Shown: positions 1 to 6,880, numbered from the stretch's first letter. The stretch is 64,000 nt of DNA from Paenibacillus sp. cl123 (GCF_900101595.1 NZ_FMYY01000016.1:62001-126000); one strand, 5' to 3'. The notes: generated from the letters alone by a model not told the origin. Translations and numbers: made by a program.

Positions 1-728
1 GCCGCTTCGATCGGCCCGAACGCGCTGATCGCCCCCATCGTCGGTCCCAAGGTAAGCCCGGCCAGCAGCAGGCCGAGGATCAGCATTTGCCACATGCCTA
101 CCTTGCTGGACACCTGATGCTGCATGAACACCAGGAAAATCAGCTCAACGAAGCCTGCCCCGATATACATGACTCCTTTCCACATGGGCAGGGGTCCATA
201 TTCGAAGATGGGAAACAGCAGCGAATAGTCCTTGATCTGGAAGTTCGCCATCATCACGAACTCGCCCAGCAGTACGATAATCGGCAGGAAGATGCCGGCC
301 GTCGCCACGAGCGTACGCAGCCCTTTCATCGCCGTATACAGCGCGGTGGCCAGGAAGGAGACCACAATGACTCCCATCGGGGTATTGGGCATATACGAAG
401 CGTTCGTCCATATGCTCATATCTTTCGTCGTGATGATGATGGCGGCGGTCAGCAGCACGCCGGCCGCCGCGGAGAAAGCGACGCTCGCCCACCGGCCGTA
501 GGCTTTGGTCAGCCACTTCCGGATGTCTTGCTGCCCCGTCTTTTTTATAATGTAGCCGATCGTCAGAAATACGGGAATAAACAGCGCGGTCGTCAACAGA
601 ATGGATAACCAGGAGTCGCGCGCTGCCACATCCAGGATCAGCGGAATAACTTGAACATGGTTCATCATGCCTACGGACAATAAAAAGACGGTCGACAGCT
701 GAAGTATCGTAAATTTCTGCGGCGGCAT
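1..728 (-). CDS. GerAB-family spore germination transporter (C-terminus off the window)
   Basis: An open frame runs leftward from an ATG at 726-728 to the window edge, so the C-terminal part is missing. The protein begins MPPQKFTILQLSTVFLLSVG and shows repeated hydrophobic segments (roughly residues 10-30, 37-57, 78-98, 115-140, 145-165, 205-225). This is the pattern of the GerAB/endospore amino-acid permease family (APC superfamily), whose members sit in the spore inner membrane as the B subunit of a germinant receptor. The visible end, with the motif AFGPIEAA, fits the family. A GGGGAG ribosome site lies 6 nt before the ATG. GerA and GerC partners would be expected to the left, outside the window. 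Transport of a specific germinant cannot be predicted. Confidence 0.85.
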   Translation of the reverse strand, partial: MPPQKFTILQLSTVFLLSVGMMNHVQVIPLILDVAARDSWLSILLTTALFIPVFLTIGYIIKKTGQQDIRKWLTKAYGRWASVAFSAAAGVLLTAAIIITTKDMSIWTNASYMPNTPMGVIVVSFLATALYTAMKGLRTLVATAGIFLPIIVLLGEFVMMANFQIKDYSLLFPIFEYGPLPMWKGVMYIGAGFVELIFLVFMQHQVSSKVGMWQMLILGLLLAGLTLGPTMGAISAFGPIEA

Positions 729-763
729 CTGTTTCTCCCCTTTGCCAGCATTTGTCGTGTTAC

Positions 764-793
764 AATTATGCCTCAAATTGACTTGGTTATACT
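764..793 (-). promoter_or_regulatory. possible sigma-G-like promoter of the gerAB-type gene
   Basis: Reading leftward there is AGTATA (788-793), a 17-nt spacer, and CATAATT (764-770), about 35 nt before the start codon. This partly matches the known forespore sigma-G pattern (TGAATA, 17-18 nt, CATACTA). Germinant receptor genes are sigma-G-dependent in Bacillus. The match is imperfect, so this is a suggestion only. Confidence 0.3.
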
Positions 794-847
794 TGGCTGG
801 AGGATGTTGTGGAGAAGCGGCCGCAGCCTTCCGGAGCATGCTTAAGA

Positions 848-868
848 GGGCTGCGCGCAGCGCAGCCC
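848..868 (-). terminator. GC-rich hairpin after the YjcZ-like gene
   Basis: An 8-bp perfect stem (GGGCTGCG / CGCAGCCC) with a 5-nt loop lies 16 nt past the stop of the 36-aa peptide gene. The following bases on the minus strand (CTCTTAAG) are only weakly T-rich, so termination efficiency is uncertain. Confidence 0.4.
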
Positions 869-884
869 TTCTCAATCCTTTTAG

Positions 885-995
885 TTACACAACAAACGCA
901 CAACTAATAATCACCAGCAGAATGAAAAGCACCAGAATCGCGCCAGTGGAAGTATAACCGCCGCATCCGGCACCTGCGCCGCCAACATAACCCAT
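885..995 (-). CDS. YjcZ/sporulation small hydrophobic peptide, 36 aa
   Basis: This small gene encodes 36 residues beginning MGYVGGAGAGCGGYTSTG. A Gly-rich head with one Cys is followed by a single hydrophobic helix (AILVLFILLVIISCAFVV) that runs to the C-terminus. This is the classic layout of the YjcZ family of tiny sporulation-associated membrane peptides found in many copies in Bacillus and Paenibacillus. The start is fixed by a perfect AGGAGG 9 nt upstream. It lies alone between yhaM and the gerAB-type gene, with a hairpin 16 nt after its stop. Its molecular role is not known; membrane or coat localisation is inferred from the helix and from the family. Confidence 0.85.
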   Translation of the reverse strand: MGYVGGAGAGCGGYTSTGAILVLFILLVIISCAFVV

Positions 996-1128
996 TGAGG
1001 AAAACCTCCTTTTTCAGAAGATAATCCATCATATTGCACGGCGTCCTTCTCCGTCTGTGCGTTTGACCAGTTCCTTCATTATTCTTTGTTCCGCTGTCCC
1101 GGCCCGGCTTCTCTCCAAGGGTACGGCA

Positions 1129-2094
1129 TCATTTCCCCGGCTTCTTCATCCGGTAGATCTGCTTGTTCTCCAGTACTCTTACCGGAGCAGACCATTCGTC
1201 GTTTGCGTTCATCGCATCCAGCGCGTCCTCGACAGCCTGAAGCTTCGCATCCAGCTGATCGATATGATGCAAAGCTACGGCTTCCGGCAGCTGAGGCTGC
1301 ACCGGGCTTCCCCATTCGCCGAGATTATGATGCGACAGCACCAGATGCTGGAGGGCGATGACGTTCTCGGCGCCAGGGTCCAGTCCCAAGCGGATGGCCG
1401 CTTCGGTGATCCAGCCGGATACGAGGGAGATATGGCCGAGCAGCTTCCCCGTCAGGCTATACTCCCGCACCACGCCGAGTTCGGCATTCATTTCCTCGGT
1501 TTTTGCGATATCATGCAAAATAATGCCGGCCTTCAGCAGCTCCGCATTCAGGAACGGGCGCTGGCCCGCTATAAATTCGCCCAGCTCCAGCATCCGCGCG
1601 GTGTGGTAGGCGAGACCCGCGTAATAAGCGTGATGCATTCCTTTGGCCGCCGGGTAGTGCAGCAGCTTGTCGCCTGCCTTGGCGATGCAGAAATCGACGA
1701 TCGCCCGCATCTCCTCATCGCGGATGCTCGCCGCGGCGCCTGCGATAGCTGCGACCAGATCCTCGGCCGCCACCGGAGCGGTGCGCAGAAAATCCTGTAT
1801 CGAGCAGCCGTCTTCGGGGGTGACCTTCCGGATACGGGCTATTTTCAGCTGCAGCCGGTCCCGGTACAGCTGCACCACTCCCTGGACCTTGACGAGCATC
1901 ATCGAAAAAAACGTTTCCTTGTCCGCGCTTGAGATATCCCACAGCTTGGCTGATATTTCACCGGTGCTGTCCGCCAGAATCAGATCGAAATAAGGCTTGG
2001 GCGGGGTAGCGTTCGTCTGCTTCACCTCCGCCAGCTTGAGTAGAAAAAAACCGGTAACCTCATCGCCATCCGCAAAGCTTTTAATTGCTGTCAT
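1129..2094 (-). CDS. yhaM: 3'-5' exoribonuclease YhaM (OB-fold plus HD domain)
   Basis: The 321-aa product matches YhaM in length (about 314 aa in Bacillus) and architecture. An N-terminal OB-fold nucleic-acid-binding domain (about residues 10-100, including DLILADSTGEISAKLWD) precedes an HD-family metal hydrolase domain with HTARMLELG around residue 160-170, HDIAKT near 195 and LSHHN near 255. YhaM is a cytoplasmic, Mn-dependent 3'-to-5' exonuclease that trims short single-stranded RNA and DNA. The start at 2094 was preferred over an in-frame upstream GTG/ATG because AGGGGA lies 7 nt before it. The gene stands alone, diverging from the TauE/SafE gene to its right. Confidence 0.92.
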   Translation of the reverse strand: MTAIKSFADGDEVTGFFLLKLAEVKQTNATPPKPYFDLILADSTGEISAKLWDISSADKETFFSMMLVKVQGVVQLYRDRLQLKIARIRKVTPEDGCSIQDFLRTAPVAAEDLVAAIAGAAASIRDEEMRAIVDFCIAKAGDKLLHYPAAKGMHHAYYAGLAYHTARMLELGEFIAGQRPFLNAELLKAGIILHDIAKTEEMNAELGVVREYSLTGKLLGHISLVSGWITEAAIRLGLDPGAENVIALQHLVLSHHNLGEWGSPVQPQLPEAVALHHIDQLDAKLQAVEDALDAMNANDEWSAPVRVLENKQIYRMKKPGK

Positions 2095-2302
2095 TCTTCT
2101 TCCCCTCTCTTGCAACAGGCCCATCCCTCATGCTGCGGGCGGCCTATTCTCCCCTTTTTTCCGCTATTTAACTGTAAGCCATGCGCCCGGACAGATCAAG
2201 CCTAATATGATGAAGAAACCCCGGCAGGCAGACAAGTCATGTTCCCGCAGATTCTGCATAGTGTTAATAAAGGTGCAGGGCATGTACAAGGAGGAATGCA
2301 GG

Positions 2303-3070
2303 ATGGAAGCGGAGCTTATCGCAATAGGGGCATTTGTCGGAATGCTTATCGGGATGACGGGCGTCGGGGGAGCTTCGCTGCTCACTCCGCTGCTCGTAGC
2401 TGCGGGCATTCAGCCTATGGCAGCCGTTGCTACCGATCTGGTCTATAACTCGGTAACTAAGCTGTTCGGCAGTATTCAGCATCTGCGCCAGCGAACGGTC
2501 GATCTGGCATTGGCCCGCCAATTCGCGCTGGGCAGTCTGCCCGGCGCCGCGGCCTCCATCCTGCTGCTGAAGTGGTACCCTCCGCTGCATGCGTATCAGG
2601 ACCTGATTATCCGCCATGCGCTGGGATTCATGCTCGTCCTCGTCGCTTTGCTGAATCTGGTTCAGCTGGCTTTGAAGGACAAGGGGACCTCTCGTCTTCA
2701 GGAGCTGTCCCTGGAACGCAAGCTCCCGCTCACGATCATTATCGGCTTCGTCCTCGGTTTTATCGTCGGCTTCACCTCGATCGGCTCGGGCTCGCTGTTC
2801 GCGCTGGCCATGATGCTCTTCTACCGGATGTCCTCGGCGGAGCTCGTCGGGACCGATATTGTCCATGCCTTCCTGCTGGTTACCGCGGCCGGCCTGCTTC
2901 ATATGGGCCTCGGTCATGTCCATTACGGGCTTGCTTTTCAACTGCTGATCGGCTCGGTACCCGGCGTTCTGCTGGGCAGCAGGCTGGCCCCCCGCATGCC
3001 GGCCAAGCCGCTCCGCATAGCCATAGCTCTGCTGATTCTTCTCAGCGGAGTGAAGCTCATCGCGCATTGA
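2303..3070 (+). CDS. TauE/SafE-family membrane transporter
   Basis: The protein has 255 residues with about eight hydrophobic helices arranged as two similar halves. Both halves carry the Gly-rich signature of TauE/SafE anion exporters: GMTGVGGASLLTP near residue 20 and GFTSIGSGSLFAL near residue 160. Family members export or import sulfite, sulfoacetate and other sulfur or organic anions. Nothing nearby identifies the substrate. ATG 2303 was chosen because AAGGAGG ends 8 nt upstream; an in-frame ATG at 2282 overlaps no ribosome site. Its hydrophobicity and length are typical of the family. No terminator is evident immediately downstream. Confidence 0.88.
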   Translation: MEAELIAIGAFVGMLIGMTGVGGASLLTPLLVAAGIQPMAAVATDLVYNSVTKLFGSIQHLRQRTVDLALARQFALGSLPGAAASILLLKWYPPLHAYQDLIIRHALGFMLVLVALLNLVQLALKDKGTSRLQELSLERKLPLTIIIGFVLGFIVGFTSIGSGSLFALAMMLFYRMSSAELVGTDIVHAFLLVTAAGLLHMGLGHVHYGLAFQLLIGSVPGVLLGSRLAPRMPAKPLRIAIALLILLSGVKLIAH

Positions 3071-3395
3071 GTCCGAGGCGCGCGCATCTTTTTTCGAACA
3101 GCGGCCGGGGCCTTCTGTCTGAGACGGAGGCTGAGATCGTATGTTTATTTGACCGTTGATGCTCATAAACCGCTTGACATGATACATAATGTAACATATA
3201 TTTACCTATGTGAGGATCATTCTCAAGCGCTAGACGTGTCTTATATGCCGGAGTGATGGAACGATTTCCCGGTTTTTATCGGCTCCTTGGCATGGCCCGT
3301 TACATAGTGTATCTCCCTCCACAGGGAGCACTGCCCTTTGTCGCGAACAAGTTGAACTTCTTATTCTTACTCCTGACCCTTGAAGGGGGATATAT
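3071..3395 (+). other. intergenic region with promoter and long leader
   Basis: This 325-bp stretch holds no credible gene. It contains a near-consensus sigma-A promoter (3174-3202) followed by roughly 185 nt of leader before the HprK-like gene. The leader includes a short hairpin (CTCCCTCCACAGGGAG, about 3313-3328) and the ribosome site AAGGGGG just before 3396. No known riboswitch class was recognised. Confidence 0.5.
3174..3202 (+). promoter_or_regulatory. sigma-A promoter of the HprK-like gene
   Basis: TTGACA (3174-3179) and TATATT (3197-3202) are separated by exactly 17 nt. This is the strongest promoter match in this part of the window, and it reads toward the HprK-like gene. Confidence 0.75.
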
Positions 3396-4235
3396 ATGTC
3401 TTATTTGCTGGAGCTGAATATTGCCGAGCATCGTCTCGCGGTTGAATTTCCTTCCGACACCCTCTGTTCCTGGGCGGTGCGCACCTTCAGCGCCGTACCG
3501 GCTACAAGCTACACCTTCGCTTCTCCGATCGACATGCTCGTCAGCGTGGAGATGGGTTACGGCAGAGCCTGGGACGCTCGTCTGCCGCGGATTGTATTCA
3601 CGGCGGATCGCGTCTGGTATTCGCGCAGCGATCTGCAGCTCTCCGCTTCGCGCGATTATGCGGAGGCGACGATCGACGCTTACGACGAGGCCGCTCTCGA
3701 GCACGCCCTGATGGTGCTGTATAACGCGCTGATTACGCAGCGCGAGTGGGGCTTGCTCGTCCGTGCCTCCTCTGTCGCCGAAGGAAACAAAGCCAGCTTG
3801 TTTATGCTGCCTGCGGACCATCCGGACACGAAACGTCTGCCGCAGCAGTCCGGCGCTCTGCTGGCCGACGAAGCCGCCGTGCTGAAGGTGTCGGGAGGAC
3901 AGGTCCGGGTCTTTAACTCTCCCTTCCGTCAAGGCATCTGCCGCCAGCCGCAGGATATTCATCTGACGTATGACGTCGGCGCTTATTACCTGCAGCGCAC
4001 CGCGCCGCTCCACCACCACTCGCCCATGAGCAGGACGGACGCCGTGCTTCAGCTGCATAGCTCCTTGCTGCTTAAGCCGCTCGATCCAAGCGACACCTCC
4101 AAAACGATCGCCATGTGCCGCAAGGCTACGGATAAAATCCCTTTCTATGAGCTGTACGCTCCGACGGACTGGCTATGGGAGAGGGATGTCGTAGGGACGG
4201 CCGGCATGCCGTCCAAGCGCCTCCAGCACGGCTAA
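3396..4235 (+). CDS. HprK-like (HPr kinase-related) protein with a degenerate P-loop
   Basis: The 279-aa product resembles the small HprK-like proteins of Firmicutes. An N-terminal half (1-115) of mixed character is followed by a segment like the HprK kinase core. The run VRASSVAEGNKASLFMLP (about 122-139) aligns with the strand leading into the P-loop, and GALLADEAAVLKVSGG (about 153-168) aligns with the conserved LLSDD region. Where the Walker A motif GxSGxGKST should stand, the sequence reads PADHPDTKRL (139-148), so the Gly-rich loop and the Gly-Lys-Ser core are absent. ATP phosphotransfer by the usual mechanism is therefore unlikely. The start has AAGGGGG 6 nt upstream and the gene has its own promoter. 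It is not next to HPr, PTS or peptide-biosynthesis genes. The family call is inferred from memory of these motifs and the function is unknown. Confidence 0.6.
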   Translation: MSYLLELNIAEHRLAVEFPSDTLCSWAVRTFSAVPATSYTFASPIDMLVSVEMGYGRAWDARLPRIVFTADRVWYSRSDLQLSASRDYAEATIDAYDEAALEHALMVLYNALITQREWGLLVRASSVAEGNKASLFMLPADHPDTKRLPQQSGALLADEAAVLKVSGGQVRVFNSPFRQGICRQPQDIHLTYDVGAYYLQRTAPLHHHSPMSRTDAVLQLHSSLLLKPLDPSDTSKTIAMCRKATDKIPFYELYAPTDWLWERDVVGTAGMPSKRLQHG

Positions 4236-4316
4236 CCGCCATACGGCTGCCCTCTCTACGCTTTCCCGCCTCCCGGATTTCTGGTAAGATCGGGTGGATG
4301 AAAGGATGTGCAGGTT

Positions 4317-4511
4317 GTGAGAGACGAGAATCAGGTCAAGCGAAAGCTGAATGAGCTGCTCATGCAGCGCAAAATCATGGAAACGCAAGCCGAAGCCGCG
4401 GCCGGCTCCTCCCAAGCCTCTGCGGCGGGAGAACGGCTCGAACGGCTGGACGAGCAAATTCTTCTGCTCGAGTGGGTGCTCAACGAGCCGCGCGGCCGCT
4501 ACCACGCCTAA
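4317..4511 (+). CDS. short coiled-coil protein, unknown function
   Basis: The product is 64 residues of almost wholly helical, charged sequence (NQVKRKLNELLMQRKIMET, then ERLERLDEQILLLEWVL) with heptad-like Leu/Ile spacing, so a coiled coil is likely. The frame is open from GTG 4308, but GTG 4317 is preferred because AAAGGA (4301-4306) then lies 10 nt upstream rather than 1 nt. It follows the HprK-like gene by about 80 bp on the same strand and may share its transcript. No family is recognised. A long hairpin 100 nt downstream may end the transcript. Confidence 0.5.
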   Translation: MRDENQVKRKLNELLMQRKIMETQAEAAAGSSQASAAGERLERLDEQILLLEWVLNEPRGRYHA

Positions 4512-4613
4512 GACCACAGGCATTCCCCGCTCCGGGCTGGGCCGCCCCGCCGGACGAGCGCAGGCGGCGATGCTGCCGCCTCCGGGACTAACGCTCGCCG
4601 CCGCATATGAGAG

Positions 4614-4698
4614 AAGACCGTCAGGACATAAGGGAAACGCCCCCTCCTGGTCAGCATGGACTGACGCTGGGGAGCAGGTTCCCTCATCCTGACGGTCT
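4614..4698. terminator. 85-nt long hairpin between convergent genes
   Basis: Arms AGACCGTCAGGA (4614-4625) and TCCTGACGGTCT (4687-4698) are exact reverse complements. The stem resumes inward with AGGGAA/TTCCCT, CCCC/GGGG and TCAG/CTGA, giving a long rod. It lies between the plus-strand coiled-coil gene and the minus-strand fhuF-type gene, which converge, so bidirectional termination is a reasonable guess. Neither side has a long T tract. Confidence 0.45.
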
Positions 4699-4781
4699 TT
4701 GGCACGCTTGGGCTTTGCTTGAGAGCCCGGCTCCGCGGCAGTTCGCTTCACGGACGGGCGCAGCCGCTCCCCCCCCCCCGG

Positions 4782-5582
4782 TTATACCATCGCCGTCGCT
4801 CTCGCCTTCTCCCGGCGCTCGGCGCGTTCCTCTTCCTTCATCCTCGGGCAGGTGTAGCAATAATAGCCGCCTTCTGTGCGGTAATACATACAGCAGGCAT
4901 TTTTCATCCGCATCTGCTTGCCCGGCTCCTTCAAATCTTCGATCCAGCGGATTTTCACATCCAGCGGGTTCTTCTTGCGTCCGAACATCTCGGCCGGGAA
5001 TTCCTCCCGCAGGTACCGGTAATCCTCCCGTACCCTCCCAAGCAGCGCCTCATCGGCGATCTCGGCTTCCCAGTACGCCATATAATAATTAAACTTGGTC
5101 GGGAACTGGCCCCACAGCTGTCCGATTTCGGCGCCCCCCGCCTCCGCCGCCGCCTCCAGCAACGGACGAAGCGTACATCCGTACAAGGCTTCGAGGGATG
5201 AGTCAAGCCAGGCGGTCCGCTCGCAAGCATTCTCCGGCGCAGACGTTTCCCCGCCCGCCCCCAGATTGAAGGTCATGATCGTATGGCCATTGTGCTCCTG
5301 CAGCATGATCTCCAGATTGGTCAACGACAAGTCCAGGGACGTATTGCCGGCGGACATGGCATATTGCTGGCCGAGAGCCAGGAAGCCGAGCCAGCTGCCG
5401 AAATAGACCGCTGCCACAGGCAGCTCGAGCGCCTTGATCCGCTGGGCGAACAGCTCCAGAAAATCCTTCATCACGGCGGGCTGGAGCAGCTCGGCCGCAG
5501 GGCTGGACCACAGCGGCGGCTGAAGCGGAGCTGCTTTGCGGATATAGAACTTATTCTCGATAAAAGCGTAATCTATCGTCAT
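4782..5582 (-). CDS. FhuF-family ferric siderophore reductase
   Basis: The 266-aa protein ends with CCMYYRTEGGYYCYTCPRM, a CC-x10-C-x2-C pattern. This is the signature of the FhuF family, where four cysteines bind an unusual [2Fe-2S] cluster and reduce Fe(III) in imported hydroxamate siderophores in the cytoplasm. The upstream part is the usual poorly conserved FhuF domain. Start 5582 was chosen over a TTG at 5603 because GGAGGAAGG lies 10-14 nt upstream of the ATG. A Fur-like operator overlaps the promoter, which agrees with iron-repressed expression. No siderophore ABC transporter is present in the window, so it must serve uptake genes elsewhere. The IucA-type alternative is excluded by the C-terminal Cys motif. 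Confidence 0.87.
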   Translation of the reverse strand: MTIDYAFIENKFYIRKAAPLQPPLWSSPAAELLQPAVMKDFLELFAQRIKALELPVAAVYFGSWLGFLALGQQYAMSAGNTSLDLSLTNLEIMLQEHNGHTIMTFNLGAGGETSAPENACERTAWLDSSLEALYGCTLRPLLEAAAEAGGAEIGQLWGQFPTKFNYYMAYWEAEIADEALLGRVREDYRYLREEFPAEMFGRKKNPLDVKIRWIEDLKEPGKQMRMKNACCMYYRTEGGYYCYTCPRMKEEERAERREKARATAMV

Positions 5583-5641
5583 ATGAATATCGCCTTCCTC
5601 CAAGCGTCAGCCTGCGGCAGCGGGCGGCGCTCCTTAATTGA

Positions 5642-5671
5642 ATTATGTATGATAACGATTTTCATTTTCAA
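5642..5671 (-). promoter_or_regulatory. promoter of the FhuF-type gene
   Basis: Reading leftward, TTGAAA (5666-5671), an 18-nt spacer and CATAAT (5642-5647) form a plausible sigma-A promoter about 60 nt before the start codon. The Fur-like box fills the spacer. Confidence 0.6.
5651..5669. promoter_or_regulatory. Fur box
   Basis: GATAACGATTTTCATTTTC matches the 19-bp Fur consensus GATAATGATWATCATTATC at about 15 positions. It sits between the -35 and -10 hexamers of the fhuF-type gene, where bound Fe-Fur would block RNA polymerase. Confidence 0.8.
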
Positions 5672-5715
5672 TTATAATCGAAAACTTCTCATTTTTCCAT
5701 CCTCTTCTTGAGAAA

Positions 5716-5739
5716 GAAAAAAGCCCCTGCATCGGGGGC
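5716..5739 (-). terminator. rho-independent terminator
   Basis: On the minus strand GCCCCCGATGCAGGGGC forms a 5-bp stem followed by TTTTTTC. It lies 120 nt after the stop of the 43-aa membrane peptide and isolates it from the fhuF-type promoter. Confidence 0.85.
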
Positions 5740-5857
5740 GGACAAGTCTACTCTGGTCTACTCCTGCCCATTGCGCATTGTTCCCGCTCCGCTTCCGGAG
5801 AGGAGCGTCGAAGCTGCGCCGCCATGACGATCGGCCGTCTCCCCGGCCGGACCGTCC

Positions 5858-5989
5858 TTAACCTGCCCAGCCGTGAAGCACCAAAGTTCCCCATTGCGCC
5901 AGCCAGCGGAGCCAGCCGATCACCGCCATCCACAAAGGAATGCTGAGCAATGCCCCAAACGCCATGCCTACCGAAAACCGATTCTCCAT
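5858..5989 (-). CDS. 43-aa single-pass membrane peptide
   Basis: This short gene encodes 43 residues beginning MENRFSVGMAFGALLSIPLW, with one hydrophobic segment (about 9-38) rich in Trp and Leu and a short GWAG tail. It is supported by a textbook ribosome site, AGGAGGTG, 7 nt before the ATG, and by a strong terminator 120 nt downstream. A longer frame that starts inside that ribosome site (6008) has poor composition and no ribosome site of its own. No family is recognised. The peptide probably inserts in the cytoplasmic membrane. It lies immediately left of the IS200-type element, which may have separated it from former upstream control DNA. Confidence 0.7.
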   Translation of the reverse strand: MENRFSVGMAFGALLSIPLWMAVIGWLRWLAQWGTLVLHGWAG

Positions 5990-6151
5990 TCCCCCGCACC
6001 TCCTGCATCGAGCTCCCCCCTAGCCGGAGACCGCCCGATTCGCTTTAGGCCAAGCATACCAAAGCTTTGTTGGGAATTTGTTAGTATATCGTTAGATTTC
6101 GGTCAGTCTGGCTTTCCTGGAAAAAAAGCGGGGGCGCGACAGGAGTCATAA

Positions 6152-6170
6152 CCACCGGCTTAGCCGGTGG
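6152..6170. repeat. IS end hairpin (right-end type)
   Basis: CCACCGGCTTAGCCGGTGG is a near-perfect palindrome with at least a 7-bp stem. It is placed at the transposase 3' side, as expected for the hairpin recognised by IS200-type TnpA. Confidence 0.6.
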
Positions 6171-6228
6171 CTTCCATCAGCCCTATAAGGGCATGTTACT
6201 AGCAAGCGCCTAAGAAGGCGCACTGAAA

Positions 6229-6241
6229 GTCTGCCAACCGC
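6229..6241. repeat. 13-bp inverted repeat, left arm (partner 6774-6786)
   Basis: GTCTGCCAACCGC here is the exact reverse complement of GCGGTTGGCAGAC at 6774-6786. The two arms bracket the transposase frame inside the element. Confidence 0.7.
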
Positions 6242-6276
6242 GATGAGTCTCAGGCTTGCCCCTCAAAGGGGCTTCT

Positions 6277-6747
6277 TTATTTGCCCTTTCCTACCGACTC
6301 ACCCGTAAACGGGTCGAACAGTTCCTTCATCGTGAGTTGTTCGTAGTTCTTGTCCTCCGTTAGCTGATTGCGAATGTATTCGGCGATCACTTTCTTGTTT
6401 CGTCCTACCGTATCCACGTAATACCCTCTGCACTAGAACTGGCGGTTTCCATATCGATACTTCAAATTGGCAAATTTATCGAAGATCATCAACGAGCTTT
6501 TTCCCTTCAAATATCCCATAAATTCTGACACACTCAGCTTTGGCGGAATACTCACCAACATGTGGATGTGATCGACACAAGCCTCCGCTTCCAGAATTTT
6601 CACGCCTTTTCGCTCACATAGCTCTCGAATGATTTTCCCAATTTCTCTTTTTAATTTCCCATAAATGACTTGCCTTCGATATTTCGGTGCAAATACGATG
6701 TGATATTTGCAGTTCCAACGGGTATGTGCTAGACTGCTCTTATCCAT
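6277..6747 (-). pseudogene. tnpA: IS200-family transposase TnpA interrupted by an amber codon
   Basis: The intact upstream part (104 codons) begins MDKSSLAHTRWNCKYHIVFA and contains the HUH metal-binding pair in VDHIHMLVSIPP. An in-frame TAG at 6433-6435 replaces what is a Trp codon in related transposases (QF-W-CRGYYVDTVG). The frame continues unbroken to a TAA at 6277, giving 156 codons in all, close to the normal IS200 transposase length. The stop removes the region that normally carries the catalytic tyrosine helix, so the shortened protein should be inactive. A single G-to-A change would explain it. AAGGAGG lies 8 nt before the ATG. Suppression or recoding of the TAG is possible but unsupported. 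Confidence 0.88.
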
Positions 6748-6773
6748 TCCCTTGTCCTCCTTGATTTGATGAT

Positions 6774-6786
6774 GCGGTTGGCAGAC
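6774..6786. repeat. 13-bp inverted repeat, right arm (partner 6229-6241)
   Basis: This is the exact complement of the left arm. It lies just upstream of the transposase ribosome site. Confidence 0.7.
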
Positions 6787-6845
6787 CGGCTATCATTTTA
6801 TCATAGAGGTCAAGGGATTTTTACTTATAGCTATAAGCTTTCCTG

Positions 6846-6870
6846 AACCCCCAGTCGAACTGGGGGTTTT
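6846..6870 (+). terminator. IS left-end hairpin / terminator
   Basis: AACCCCCAG and CTGGGGGTT form a 9-bp stem with loop TCGAA, followed by TTTTC on the plus strand. In IS200 a terminator-like hairpin at this end shields the transposase from outside transcription, and this one is positioned to do so. Confidence 0.7.
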
Positions 6871-6880
6871 CTTATACAAG

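Larger units (their letters stand above)
6150..6870 (-). mobile_element. IS200-type (IS200/IS605 family) element, inactivated
   Basis: The transposase remnant (6277-6747) is flanked by structured ends. On the left are several small hairpins: CCACCGGCT/AGCCGGTGG (6152-6170), GCCC/GGGC (about 6180-6192), GCGCC/GGCGC (about 6207-6222) and GCCCC/GGGGC (about 6258-6272). On the right is AACCCCCAG/CTGGGGGTT (6846-6868). Single-strand hairpin ends without long terminal inverted repeats are the hallmark of HUH transposons that move by peel-and-paste. Exact ends and the target tetranucleotide could not be fixed. No TnpB is present. Confidence 0.75.

Noticed and set aside
1057..1932. 291-codon plus-strand frame over yhaM
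   Set aside because: Overlaps the HD and OB motifs of yhaM on the other strand and has no ribosome site.
2264..3187. 307-codon minus-strand frame over the TauE/SafE gene
   Set aside because: Gln/Arg-rich shadow of a clear membrane transporter.
5748..6008. 86-codon minus-strand frame
   Set aside because: It starts inside the AGGAGG site of the 43-aa peptide and has Arg/Gly-rich shadow composition. The shorter frame has the ribosome site and a membrane helix.
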